A DNA stretch of 11,522 bases. It comes from Chromatiales bacterium. GTDB taxonomy: Bacteria; Pseudomonadota; Gammaproteobacteria; CAMYNG01. The stretch covers positions 1-11,522 of the forward strand of contig JALSIK010000349.1 of NCBI GenBank assembly GCA_026990045.1, given 5' to 3'. The translations under genes were made by a program, and so were the position numbers. Below, piece by piece: positions 1 through 6,959 of this stretch. Numbering within the stretch: the first letter of the stretch is position 1; the number at the start of each line of letters is the position of its first letter. The notes below the pieces were generated by a model. It was not told the DNA's origin and did no database searches. It saw only the letters and a program-made list of their open reading frames with translations.

Positions 1-278
1 TGCAGGACCAGGTCCAGCGGCAGGTCGTCGTCGGTCATGTGGATGGCCCGCAGCACGGCCTCCGAGTCCTGGATGTCGATGTAGCGCATGAGGGGAAAGC
101 CCAGCAGGCGCATGGTCTCCTGGCGATGGACCATGACGATGAGGCGCGAGCCGTGGCTCTGCTCGATGCGGGAGATCTTGCGCTGGCGTGCCGCTTCCAG
201 CATGCGCTGGTGCAGCACCGGCTGCAGCGCGGAGAGGATGAAAAACAGCCAGAGGAGGTTCAGCCACTCGGTATCCAT
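1..278 (-). CDS. SDH-type (ClpP-fold) membrane-anchored serine protease, N-terminal part
   Basis: Partial gene running off the left edge; 92 codons are visible from the ATG at 278-276. The protein opens with a hydrophobic segment (about residues 5-21, LLWLFFILSALQPVL), followed by a basic stretch (HQRMLEAARQRKISRIE). The block HGSRLIVMVHRQET, LLGFPLMRYIDIQDSE and TDDDLPLDLVL comes next. This order is the one I know from the serine dehydrogenase proteinase family (SDH_sah, PF01972), a ClpP/SppA-like fold usually anchored by one N-terminal helix with the protease domain in the cytoplasm. The catalytic serine should lie beyond the edge, so activity cannot be judged. GGAG lies 9 nt before the ATG. 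The gene starts 31 bp after the rhomboid stop on the same strand and is probably co-transcribed. The family call rests on recalled sequence similarity; the substrate is unknown. Confidence 0.8.
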   Translation of the reverse strand, partial: MDTEWLNLLWLFFILSALQPVLHQRMLEAARQRKISRIEQSHGSRLIVMVHRQETMRLLGFPLMRYIDIQDSEAVLRAIHMTDDDLPLDLVL

Positions 279-309
279 GAATAGACGCTCCAAGATGGTG
301 TATTGCCGG

Positions 310-1044
310 TCAGCGGCGCTCGCCGTGGGGACCATGGCCCAGGATCCCCTGGTCCCGATGGTAGCGCCGGTAGCGCGGTACGATAAAGCGGATCAGGGCC
401 ACGCCGGCGACGAAGCCGCCGATGTGGGCCCACCAGGCCACGCCGCCGCCGAGGCGCGGGGCCAGCAGCTCGCCGGCCCCCTGCAGGACCTGCAGCAGGT
501 ACCACAGGCCGGCGAACACCGCCGCCGGCAGCTCGAAGAAGAAGGGCAGGAACAGAACCGGGACCAGGACGATGATGCGCGCCCGGGGGAACAGCATGGA
601 GTAGGCGCCGATGATGCCGGCGATGGCGCCGGAGGCGCCGATGGCCGGGATCTGGGAGGCGGCGTTGAACAGGTAGTGGGTCACGCTGGCCAGCAGGGCG
701 CAGGCCAGGTAGAACAGGATGAACCGGACCATGCCCAGCCGATCCTCCACTGCGCTGCCGAACAGCCACAGGGTCCACATGTTGCCCAGGAGGTGGAGCC
801 AGCCGCCGTGGAGAAAGGCGTTGGTGATGAAGGGCAGGCGATTGCCGGGGTCCAGCCCGTTGATGACGGCCCATACCGGGTCGGTGTAGCGGGCCGGAAC
901 CAGGCCCCAGTGACGGACCAGCCACTCCTGCTCTTCCGGCGGCAGGCCGGACTGGAAGAGAAAGATGGCGCTGTTGATCAGGATCAGGGACCAGACCACC
1001 AGGGGCGGGTAGTGTCGGGGGACCGTATCGCGCAGGGGGAACAT
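310..1044 (-). CDS. Rhomboid family intramembrane serine protease
   Basis: The 244-residue polytopic membrane protein carries the rhomboid hallmarks. HxxxN in the second membrane segment is His84 and Asn88 (HLLGN). The nucleophile motif GASGA places the catalytic Ser at 138. The catalytic His207 sits in AHIGG near the last helix, and the WR-like loop region before it (about residues 30-75) is hydrophilic. Rhomboids cleave transmembrane substrates within the bilayer. The protein lacks the cytoplasmic N-terminal domain of E. coli GlpG and instead resembles the shorter form that starts PLRDTVPRHYPP, so I give no symbol. The C-terminus is a basic, His-rich tail (about 222-244). It lies upstream of, and in line with, the SDH-type protease (31 bp gap), which suggests a two-protease membrane operon. 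It is divergent from the HtrA gene across a 97 bp spacer. The substrate is unknown. Confidence 0.92.
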   Translation of the reverse strand: MFPLRDTVPRHYPPLVVWSLILINSAIFLFQSGLPPEEQEWLVRHWGLVPARYTDPVWAVINGLDPGNRLPFITNAFLHGGWLHLLGNMWTLWLFGSAVEDRLGMVRFILFYLACALLASVTHYLFNAASQIPAIGASGAIAGIIGAYSMLFPRARIIVLVPVLFLPFFFELPAAVFAGLWYLLQVLQGAGELLAPRLGGGVAWWAHIGGFVAGVALIRFIVPRYRRYHRDQGILGHGPHGERR

Positions 1045-1141
1045 GCGGTGACGCCGGCTTGATTTTGCGCCACCTTACCCCATCACAGGGGGACAGGGAA
1101 ACCACTCCCGCCAGTGCCGGGAACCACAGGGAGACGAAGCC

Positions 1142-2524
1142 ATGCCCACACCCTCGGCCATCCGGATCGTCCGCTTCGCCTGTGCCGCCGTGCTGACCCT
1201 GGCCGTGGCGGCCGCCCCGGCGGCCCCGCCCTTCCTCATGGGGACGGATGGGCACAAGCCCACCCTGGCCCCCATGCTCAAGAAGACGCTGCCCGGGGTG
1301 GTGAACATCTCCACCCGCTCCACCATCCGGGTGGAGGAGAACCCGCTGTTCTCGGACCCGTTCTTCCGCCGCTTCTTCGACATCCCCGACGTGCCGCTGG
1401 AACGCGAATCCCAGTCGCTGGGCTCGGGGGTCATCGTGGACGCGGACAAGGGTTATATCCTCACCAACAACCATGTGATCGACAAGGCCGACGAGATCAG
1501 CGTCACCCTGCGCGACGGGCGCCATTTCCAGGCCCGGGTGGTGGGCACCGATCCCGAGGTGGACCTGGCGGTGATCGAGATCGAGGCCCGGGGCCTTGTG
1601 GCATTGCCCTTCGGGGATTCCGATGCGCTGGAAGTGGGTGATTTCGTGGTCGCCATCGGCAATCCCTTCGGCCTGGGGCAGACCGTGACCTCGGGCATCG
1701 TCAGCGCCCTGGGCCGGTCGGGACTGGGCATCGAGGGTTACGAGGACTTCATCCAGACCGATGCCTCCATCAATCCCGGCAACTCGGGCGGGGCGCTGGT
1801 GGACCTGGACGGCAGGCTGGTGGGCATCAACACCGCCATCGTGGGGCCGGCCGGGGGCAACGTGGGCATCGGGTTCGCCATTCCCAGCAACATGGCCCGC
1901 AGCATCATGGAGCAGCTCATCCGCTACGGCGAGGTGCGGCGGGGACAGCTCGGGGTCTTCATCCAGGACGTGACACCGGACCTGGCCCGGGCCTTCGGCC
2001 TGAAGCGGGCGCGGGGGGCGGTCATCACCCAGGTCATCCCGGGCTCGCCGGCGGACCGCGCGGGGCTCGAGGAGGGCGACGTGGTGGTGGCGGTCAACGG
2101 CGAGCCCATCGACGATGCCGCCGGCCTGCGCAACGCCATCGGCCTGCTGCGGGTGGGCGCGGAGGCCCGCATCGAGATCGTCCGCGACGGCCGCCGCCGC
2201 ACGGTGACGGTCAGGATCCGCGAGCGCGGCCAGGAGCGGGCCAGGGCCGGGGCCATCGATCCCCGCCTCGACGGGGCGGTGCTGGGGGCCATCGAGCCCG
2301 GCCATCCCCTGGCCGGCCGGGTGGAAGGGGTGGAGGTGCTGGAGGTGAAGCGCGGCAGCCCGGCCTGGGCCGCCGGGCTGCGCCAGGGCGATGTCATCGT
2401 CTCGGTCAACCGGCGGCGGGTGAAGTCGGTGGCCGACGTGAAGCGCGCGGCGCGCCAGGGGCGTGACGGCCTGCTGCTCAACATCCGCCGCGGCGACGGC
2501 GCCCTGTACCTGGTGATCCGGTGA
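1142..2524 (+). CDS. degQ: Periplasmic serine endoprotease, DegQ/HtrA family
   Basis: The 460-residue protein belongs to the S1C (HtrA) protease-chaperone family, which degrades or holds misfolded envelope proteins. An N-terminal Sec signal peptide (about residues 1-28, with AAVLTLAVAAAPAA) directs export. The trypsin-like domain (about 45-260) has an intact triad: His111 in TNNHVI, Asp141 in EVDLAVI and Ser215 in GNSGG. Two PDZ domains follow, at about 266-358 and 377-458, and the C-terminus ends ALYLVIR as in DegQ. The LA loop between the start of the domain and LGSGVIV is short and lacks the Gln-rich insert of DegP, which favours DegQ. AGGGAG lies 8 nt before the ATG. The gene is divergent from the rhomboid gene, and its stop codon is only 4 bp from that of the convergent patatin gene. 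I saw no convincing sigma-E promoter in the upstream spacer. MucD or DegP naming is possible. Confidence 0.93.
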   Translation: MPTPSAIRIVRFACAAVLTLAVAAAPAAPPFLMGTDGHKPTLAPMLKKTLPGVVNISTRSTIRVEENPLFSDPFFRRFFDIPDVPLERESQSLGSGVIVDADKGYILTNNHVIDKADEISVTLRDGRHFQARVVGTDPEVDLAVIEIEARGLVALPFGDSDALEVGDFVVAIGNPFGLGQTVTSGIVSALGRSGLGIEGYEDFIQTDASINPGNSGGALVDLDGRLVGINTAIVGPAGGNVGIGFAIPSNMARSIMEQLIRYGEVRRGQLGVFIQDVTPDLARAFGLKRARGAVITQVIPGSPADRAGLEEGDVVVAVNGEPIDDAAGLRNAIGLLRVGAEARIEIVRDGRRRTVTVRIRERGQERARAGAIDPRLDGAVLGAIEPGHPLAGRVEGVEVLEVKRGSPAWAAGLRQGDVIVSVNRRRVKSVADVKRAARQGRDGLLLNIRRGDGALYLVIR

Positions 2525-2528
2525 CGCC

Positions 2529-3455
2529 TTAGCGCCCCAGCATGCGGTGCAGGGCCGGCAAGTGTTCCCGCATGCACTGGTGGCCGCGTTCCATCTCCTG
2601 GTCGGGGTGGGAAAAATCGTTCCACTGGCGGAAGCCCGGCACCGGGCACACCACCAGGTCGGCGAAATCGGACTTGTACTGGCGCAGGTAGAAGGACTTG
2701 ACCCGCATGGCCCAGTCCAGCATGCCGATGACGCTGCGGGGAGGGTGGGCCGGGTCGGGACGGGCGCCCACGTCCACCGCGATCACGGCCTGGTCGGGCC
2801 GGGCCAGGTTGCGCGCCTCGCGGGCGGGCAGCTCGCTGGCGACGCCGCCGTCCACATACTGGCGGCCGTCCACCTCCACCGGCTCGAACACGCCGGGAAT
2901 GGCCATGCTGGCGGCAACGGCGGGTATCATGTCCCCGCGGGAGAACAGCTCCACCTCGCCGTGGGGGAAGCTCACCGCGGTCACGTGGAGGGGGATGTCG
3001 GCGTCTTCCAGGCGCACGTCGCCGCACAGCGCCGCCACCACCTGGAACAGCTTGTGGGCCTCCACCAGGGCGATGCCGCGGGCGGCGCGGGCGTAGAGCA
3101 CCGACTGGCGGGCGGCGGCGGTGAGGCGGCCGAGCCAGGTCTGGTCGGTGGTCTCCGCCTCGCTCAGCATGGGCAGGCCCAGCTGGTCGAAGGCCTCGGA
3201 GTTGAGGAAGGCCTCCACCTTCTCCTTGACCCGCTCGATGTCGGGTTCCAGGGCGTACATGGCCCCGAACAGGGCGCCGATGCTGGTGCCCACGATGGCA
3301 TCCGGGCGCAGGTCGTGTTCCTCCAGGGCCTGGAGCACGCCCAGGTGGGCCAGCCCGCGCCCCCCGCCCCCGCCCAGGGCGAGGATGAAGCGCCGCTTGC
3401 GCGGGGGCAGGCCCAGCAGGCGGCGGGGCAGGTCGAGGCCGAGTGTCAAGGGCAT
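2529..3455 (-). CDS. Patatin-like phospholipase (RssA/NTE type)
   Basis: The 308-residue hydrolase of the patatin family uses a Ser-Asp dyad to cleave acyl esters of lipids. The glycine-rich oxyanion hole is at residues 28-34 (GGGGGRG), the nucleophile elbow GTSIG puts the catalytic Ser at 58, and the DG motif (VDGG) gives Asp202. All three are intact. There is no signal peptide or obvious membrane helix, so a cytoplasmic or peripheral membrane location is likely. The start was set at the ATG at 3455-3453. An in-frame ATG at 3551 would add 32 residues rich in Arg and Cys with no family similarity, and it would nearly abut the divergent exporter gene. The ribosome-binding site is weak for either start. 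The gene converges on degQ with a 4 bp gap and no visible terminator. The lipid substrate cannot be read from the sequence. Confidence 0.9.
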   Translation of the reverse strand: MPLTLGLDLPRRLLGLPPRKRRFILALGGGGGRGLAHLGVLQALEEHDLRPDAIVGTSIGALFGAMYALEPDIERVKEKVEAFLNSEAFDQLGLPMLSEAETTDQTWLGRLTAAARQSVLYARAARGIALVEAHKLFQVVAALCGDVRLEDADIPLHVTAVSFPHGEVELFSRGDMIPAVAASMAIPGVFEPVEVDGRQYVDGGVASELPAREARNLARPDQAVIAVDVGARPDPAHPPRSVIGMLDWAMRVKSFYLRQYKSDFADLVVCPVPGFRQWNDFSHPDQEMERGHQCMREHLPALHRMLGR

Positions 3456-3496
3456 GGCGGCGTTCTTCACCCGGGGGTTGCAGCAGCGGCGTGGAC

Positions 3497-3525
3497 AGCA
3501 TAGCCTCCGGGCGTCCCGCTGGCGA
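3497..3525 (-). promoter_or_regulatory. Weak candidate promoter for the patatin gene
   Basis: Read on the minus strand, TCGCCA (3525-3520) and TATGCT (3502-3497) are separated by 17 bp and each match four of six consensus positions. Transcription would start near 3490, upstream of the ATG at 3455 but downstream of the ATG at 3551. This would support the shorter start. It is consensus matching only. Confidence 0.22.
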
Positions 3526-3589
3526 GCCTGGGGCCGTGCGGCGCCCGGCATGGCCGTCCCGGCGGCGGGGCGAGGGAGAAACGACCGGC

Positions 3590-4480
3590 ATGCATGACCA
3601 GCATCATACGCACCCTGGCGCCGACGAGCGCCGCATGCTGGTGGCGCTGGTGCTCACCGGCGGCTTCATGGTGGTGGAGGTCATCGGCGGGCTGGTCTCG
3701 GGCTCGCTGGCGCTGCTGGCGGACGCCGGGCACATGCTCACCGACACCGCGGCTCTGGCCATGGCCTTCATGGCGGCCCGCATGGGCCGGAAACCCGCCG
3801 ATGCGCTGCGTTCCTACGGCTACCACCGGCTCCAGATCCTGGCCGCGTTCGTCAACGGGCTGGCCTTCGTCGCCATCGTGGGCTGGATCCTGGTGGAGGC
3901 GGTCCAGCGCCTGCTGGCCCCGCCCGAGATCCTCGGCGAGCTCATGCTGGGGGTGGCAGTGCTGGGGCTGCTGGTGAACCTGGCGGCCTTTGCCATCCTC
4001 CACCCGGGGGCCCGGACCAATCTCAACGTGCGGGGTGCGATGGTCCACGTGCTGGGAGACCTGCTGGGGTCGGTGGCGGCCATCGCCGCGGCGGTGGTGA
4101 TCCTGCTCACCGGGTGGACCCCGGTGGATCCGCTGCTGTCGGTGGTGGTGGCCCTGCTGATCCTGCGCAGTGCCTGGTTCGTGGTGCGGGAGTCGGCCCA
4201 CGTGCTGCTGGAAGGCACGCCCCAGGACGTGGACGTGGAACGGCTGCGGGCCGCCCTGTGCCAGTCCAGCCCCGCCATCCTCGACGTTCATCACGTGCAT
4301 GTCTGGTCGCTGACACCGGAACGCCCGCTGCTGACCCTGCACGTGCGCATCGCCGAGGACGCCGACTGCGCCGCGGTGCTGCGCCGGGTCAAGGAGGTCC
4401 TGGCCGGGCGCTTCGGGATCCATCACTCCACCATCCAGGTGGAGCCCGGCGGGTGCGTGGACCAGGGTGGGGACGGCTGA
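3590..4480 (+). CDS. zitB: Zinc (Zn/Cd/Co) exporter, CDF family, ZitB/CzcD type
   Basis: The 296-residue cation diffusion facilitator exports divalent metal from the cytoplasm in exchange for protons. Residues 1-10 form a short His-rich tail (MHDQHHTHPG). Six membrane segments span about 16-200. The intramembrane metal site has the zinc-type HD-HD arrangement: His48 and Asp52 in ADAGHMLTD, and His153 and Asp157 in HVLGD. The cytoplasmic C-terminal domain (about 205-288) carries DVHHVHVWSL and a late IHHSTIQ, typical of dimerising metal-sensing domains. Long stretches resemble E. coli ZitB as I recall it (SGSLALLADAGHMLTDTAAL, GWTP.DPLLS), so ZitB or CzcD are both fair names. The ATG at 3590 was chosen because the His-rich start is typical and GGAG lies 11 nt upstream. 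A longer in-frame start at 3443 would run through the patatin 5' end. The gene converges on merA. Confidence 0.93.
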   Translation: MHDQHHTHPGADERRMLVALVLTGGFMVVEVIGGLVSGSLALLADAGHMLTDTAALAMAFMAARMGRKPADALRSYGYHRLQILAAFVNGLAFVAIVGWILVEAVQRLLAPPEILGELMLGVAVLGLLVNLAAFAILHPGARTNLNVRGAMVHVLGDLLGSVAAIAAAVVILLTGWTPVDPLLSVVVALLILRSAWFVVRESAHVLLEGTPQDVDVERLRAALCQSSPAILDVHHVHVWSLTPERPLLTLHVRIAEDADCAAVLRRVKEVLAGRFGIHHSTIQVEPGGCVDQGGDG

Positions 4481-4495
4481 CCCGCCGCTGCCCTG

Positions 4496-4532
4496 CCCGG
4501 GCCGTCGGGCCGTCGGCGGGAGGCGGCCCGGG
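4496..4532. terminator. Large GC hairpin between convergent zitB and merA
   Basis: CCCGGGCCG at 4496-4504 is perfectly complementary to CGGCCCGGG at 4524-4532, giving a 9 bp stem with a 19 nt loop. It sits centrally in the 58 bp between the two convergent stop codons, where a shared terminator is expected. Only a short T run (GTTTC) follows on the plus strand and none on the minus strand. It is therefore not a textbook intrinsic terminator and may act through Rho or as an RNA-stabilising end. The loop region also contains a tandem GGGCCGTC pair. Confidence 0.45.
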
Positions 4533-4538
4533 ACCGTT

Positions 4539-6167
4539 TCAGCCGGCGCAGCAGGAGAGCCTGCGCACGTCCTTGCGGAAGGTCTGGGCGCAGAGCTTGA
4601 GCCCTTCCACCATGGTCAGGTACGGAAACAACTGGTCGGCCAGTTGATCCACGGTCATGCGGTTGCGGATGGCCAGGGCGGCGGCCTGGATGATCTCTCC
4701 GCCTCCCGGGGCCAGGACCTGGCAGCCCAGCAGGGTGCCGTCGCGGGCGTCGGCCACCAGCTTGATGAAGCCGCGGGTATCGAAATTGGCCAGGGCCCGG
4801 GGGACGTTGTCCAGGTCCAGGCGCCGGCTCACCACTTCCCGTCCCTGGGCCTGCGCCGCCGCCTCCGACAGGCCCACGGTGGCCACCTGCGGATCGGTGA
4901 ACACCACCGCCGGGAGCACGGACAGATCCAGCGCCGCCTCCCCGCCGGTCATGTTGACCGCGGCCCGGGTGCCGGCCGCAGCGGCCACGTAAACGAACTG
5001 GGGCAGGTTGGTGCAGTCGCCCACCGCGTAGATGTTTTCGGTGCTGGTGCGCAGGTGGTCGTCGACCACGATGGCGCCCCGTGCATCCGTTACCACACCG
5101 GCCCGCTCCAGGGCCAGGTGCGCCGTGTTGGGACGCCGCCCGGTGGCCACCAGCAGGGCATCGCCGGTGATGGTTTCGTCCCCGCAGTCCAGGACGAATC
5201 GCTGCCCGTCATGGCGGACCTCGCGGGGAACGGTATGGGTGCGGACCGTGATGCCTTCATCGGCCAGGATGGATTCCAGTGCGATGCCAAGGTCCGGGTC
5301 TTCCCGCGAGAGCAGGGTGCCCCGGGCGACGATGGTGACCTTGGCCCCGAGGCGGCGCCAGGCCTGGGCCAGCTCCAGCGCCACCACCGAACCACCCAGG
5401 GTGATGAGATGCTCCGGCACGGTGTCGGCGGCCAGGGCCTCGGTGGAGGTCCAGTAAGGCGTCGCGGCCAGTCCGGGAATGTCCGGTATCGCCGGGCTGG
5501 CCCCGGTGGCGATGAGGATGCGGTCGGCGGCGACGGTGGCCTGGCCTCCGTCAGGCAGGTCCACTTCCAGGGTCGTCGCGTCACGGAAGCGGGCCCAGCC
5601 CCGGACCAGGGTGACGGCGTCCTGGGCCGCCAGGATGTCCTCGTACTTGGCCCGGCGCAGTTCGGCCACCCGGGCCTGCTGCTGGGCCAGCAGGGCGGTG
5701 CGCCGGATGCGGGGTGCGTGGCGCTCGATGCCGGCGAAGGGATGGTGCGCCTGCAGGTGGGCCATGTACGCCGCGCGAATCATGATCTTGGACGGCACGC
5801 AGCCGATGTTGACACAGGTGCCGCCGATATGCTCCGCCCCCTCGATGAGCGTGACCCGCGCGCCGGCCTCGACGGCACGGAGGGCGGCGGCGAAGGCACC
5901 GGATCCGGAGCCGATGATGGCGATGTGCAGGTCGTTGCCGGTCGCCGCCGTTTCGTCACCTTCGGCGAGCCGGGCGGTGTAGCCCTTGGCGGACAGTGCC
6001 TGCCTCAGTGCTTCCAGGTCCAACTCGCCGGTGGTCTCCACCTCGGCCTCGGCCCCCGGCCAGGACACCCGCGCCTGCACCCCCGGCAGGGCATTGAGGG
6101 CGGCCTCGGCACTGGCGGCGCAACCGGCACAGGTCATGCCCTCGATGTGGAGCCTGATCCGGGTCAT
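4539..6167 (-). CDS. merA: Mercuric reductase MerA with N-terminal HMA domain
   Basis: The 542-residue flavoprotein reduces Hg(II) to volatile Hg(0) with NADPH in the cytoplasm. Residues 1-68 are a heavy-metal-associated domain with GMTCAGC (Cys13, Cys16). The FAD-binding motif IIGSGSGAFAAA is at about 84-95. The redox-active disulfide motif CVNIGC has Cys118 and Cys123 (GGTCVNIGCVPSK). The NADPH fold is at about 254-280 (ITLGGSVVALELA). The second FAD motif is YAVGDC near 380-385. The C-terminal vicinal pair Cys539-Cys540 (SCCAG) delivers Hg(II) to the partner subunit's active site, and its presence separates MerA from lipoamide dehydrogenases. All functional cysteines are present and the length is normal. 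The start ATG overlaps the merP stop codon by 4 nt (ATGA), implying translational coupling. It is the last gene of merT-merP-merA. Confidence 0.97.
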   Translation of the reverse strand: MTRIRLHIEGMTCAGCAASAEAALNALPGVQARVSWPGAEAEVETTGELDLEALRQALSAKGYTARLAEGDETAATGNDLHIAIIGSGSGAFAAALRAVEAGARVTLIEGAEHIGGTCVNIGCVPSKIMIRAAYMAHLQAHHPFAGIERHAPRIRRTALLAQQQARVAELRRAKYEDILAAQDAVTLVRGWARFRDATTLEVDLPDGGQATVAADRILIATGASPAIPDIPGLAATPYWTSTEALAADTVPEHLITLGGSVVALELAQAWRRLGAKVTIVARGTLLSREDPDLGIALESILADEGITVRTHTVPREVRHDGQRFVLDCGDETITGDALLVATGRRPNTAHLALERAGVVTDARGAIVVDDHLRTSTENIYAVGDCTNLPQFVYVAAAAGTRAAVNMTGGEAALDLSVLPAVVFTDPQVATVGLSEAAAQAQGREVVSRRLDLDNVPRALANFDTRGFIKLVADARDGTLLGCQVLAPGGGEIIQAAALAIRNRMTVDQLADQLFPYLTMVEGLKLCAQTFRKDVRRLSCCAG

Positions 6168-6523
6168 GGGGCAGCCGTTCCCCCGCCCGCGGCGTCACCG
6201 GCCACGGTGGCCGGGTAGCCGGCCTCGGCAGTGGCGGCGAGCAGTGCCGCGACATCGGTCCTGGCCGAATCGAACAGGACCACGGCGCTCTTGCTGTCGA
6301 AATCCACGGTGGCCCGGTGGACGCCGTCCACGCTTTCCAGGGCCTTGCGCACGGTGATGGGGCAGGCGGCGCAGGTCATGCCGGGCACGGACAACATCAC
6401 CTGCTGCAATGGCGCGGTGTCGCCGGCGGCCGGTGGCTCCGCCTGCGCGGCGGGTTCCGGGACCGCCCCACGGTCACAGGCGGCCAGGAGCAGGAACGGG
6501 ACGAGCAGAAGGACGAATCGCAT
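6164..6523 (-). CDS. merP: Mercury-binding protein MerP, predicted lipoprotein form
   Basis: The 119-residue protein binds Hg(II) on the periplasmic side and passes it to MerT. The HMA domain (about 41-108) has GMTCAACPITVRKAL with metal ligands Cys51 and Cys54, followed by the MerP-like DGVHRATVDF and AGYPATV. Classical MerP has a type I signal peptide and is soluble. This one begins MRFVLLLVPFLLLAAC, a lipobox with the lipidated Cys at 16. Asp17 directly follows it, the residue that keeps E. coli lipoproteins in the inner membrane. A Pro/Ala-rich linker (about 18-38) would tether the domain. The ATG at 6523 was chosen over one at 6559, which lies inside merT and would mask the signal sequence. 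GGAG lies 9 nt upstream. The gene starts 16 nt after the merT stop and overlaps merA by 4 nt. Confidence 0.92.
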   Translation of the reverse strand: MRFVLLLVPFLLLAACDRGAVPEPAAQAEPPAAGDTAPLQQVMLSVPGMTCAACPITVRKALESVDGVHRATVDFDSKSAVVLFDSARTDVAALLAATAEAGYPATVAGDAAGGGTAAP

Positions 6524-6539
6524 GGCCGTGACTCCGGGT

Positions 6540-6920
6540 TCAATAAAACAGGAAGGCATACCAGGGGAAGGCCAGCAGGGCGGCCACGAACGCCGTCACC
6601 ACCCAGAAGATGATGCGCTGGTTGCGCAGGGTGGACGGCATGGCGCAGGCTTCGCCCGGGGCACACCGGCGTGGCACGACGTACAGCTTGTAGAAGGCCA
6701 GGACCAGGAACCCCACGGTGATGCCGATGAAGACGGGCCGGTAGGGCTCCAGCGCGGTCAACTGCCCGACCCAGGCGCCGCCGAGGCCCAGGCTCACCAG
6801 CACCAGCGGGCCCACGCAACAGGCCGAGGCGCCGATGGCGGCGGCAATGCCTGCGATCAGTGAACGGCGGCCGGCCGCCACGGGGTCGGGCGGGGGGGGC
6901 TTGGTGGATTGCGTGTCCAT
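6540..6920 (-). CDS. merT: Mercuric ion transport protein MerT
   Basis: The 126-residue inner-membrane protein imports Hg(II) for reduction by MerA. The first helix (about 21-44) contains the Cys34-Cys35 pair in ASACCVGPLVL, which accepts Hg from MerP. Two more helices follow, at about 60-82 and 102-125. The cytoplasmic loop between them holds Cys86 and Cys92 (RRCAPGEACA), the pair that hands Hg onward. GAWVGQLTALEPYRP and IFW.V.A match the family. The ATG at 6920 was chosen because the other in-frame ATG at 6974 lies upstream of the mer promoter. No Shine-Dalgarno is evident, and the predicted transcription start lies within about 2 nt of this ATG, so the mRNA may be leaderless. It is the first gene of merTPA; no merR is found next to it. 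Confidence 0.95.
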   Translation of the reverse strand: MDTQSTKPPPPDPVAAGRRSLIAGIAAAIGASACCVGPLVLVSLGLGGAWVGQLTALEPYRPVFIGITVGFLVLAFYKLYVVPRRCAPGEACAMPSTLRNQRIIFWVVTAFVAALLAFPWYAFLFY

Positions 6921-6927
6921 GCCCCGT

Positions 6928-6959
6928 AGTCTGGACCCCGTAGCAGGGTACGGAGTCAA
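6928..6959 (-). promoter_or_regulatory. mer promoter with MerR-type operator in an elongated spacer
   Basis: On the minus strand the -35 box TTGACT is at 6959-6954 and a weak -10, CAGACT, is at 6933-6928, with a 20 bp spacer (19 bp if CCAGAC is used). Inside the spacer the dyad CCGTA-(6 nt)-TACGG has the same outer span as the Tn501-type MerR operator, and TTGACTCCGTAC is identical to that promoter's start as I know it. MerR-family activators need such overlong spacers. A second CTACGGGG copy, at 6929-6922, lies between the -10 box and the merT ATG. Confidence 0.8.

Noticed and set aside
1045..1141. Sigma-E or sigma-70 promoters in the rhomboid-degQ spacer
   Set aside because: Only partial -10-like matches (such as CAAAAT on the minus strand) without a fitting -35 box; GGAACC lies too close to the degQ ATG.
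260..2305. Minus-strand open frame of 681 codons across the rhomboid and degQ genes
   Set aside because: Its product is low-complexity Pro/Arg/His/Gly-rich sequence typical of the antisense of GC-rich genes. It covers two well-supported genes with intact catalytic motifs.
3456..3551. Longer N-terminus for the patatin protein starting at 3551
   Set aside because: The extra 32 residues are Arg/Cys-rich, do not fit the family and would start close to the divergent zitB start.
3443..3589. Longer N-terminus for the CDF exporter starting at 3443
   Set aside because: The added 49 residues overlap the patatin 5' end and look non-coding. The His-rich start at 3590 matches the family.
4467..6218. Plus-strand open frame of 583 codons opposite merA
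   Set aside because: Antisense shadow of merA; Gly/Gln/His/Asp-rich with no domain, while merA has every expected motif.
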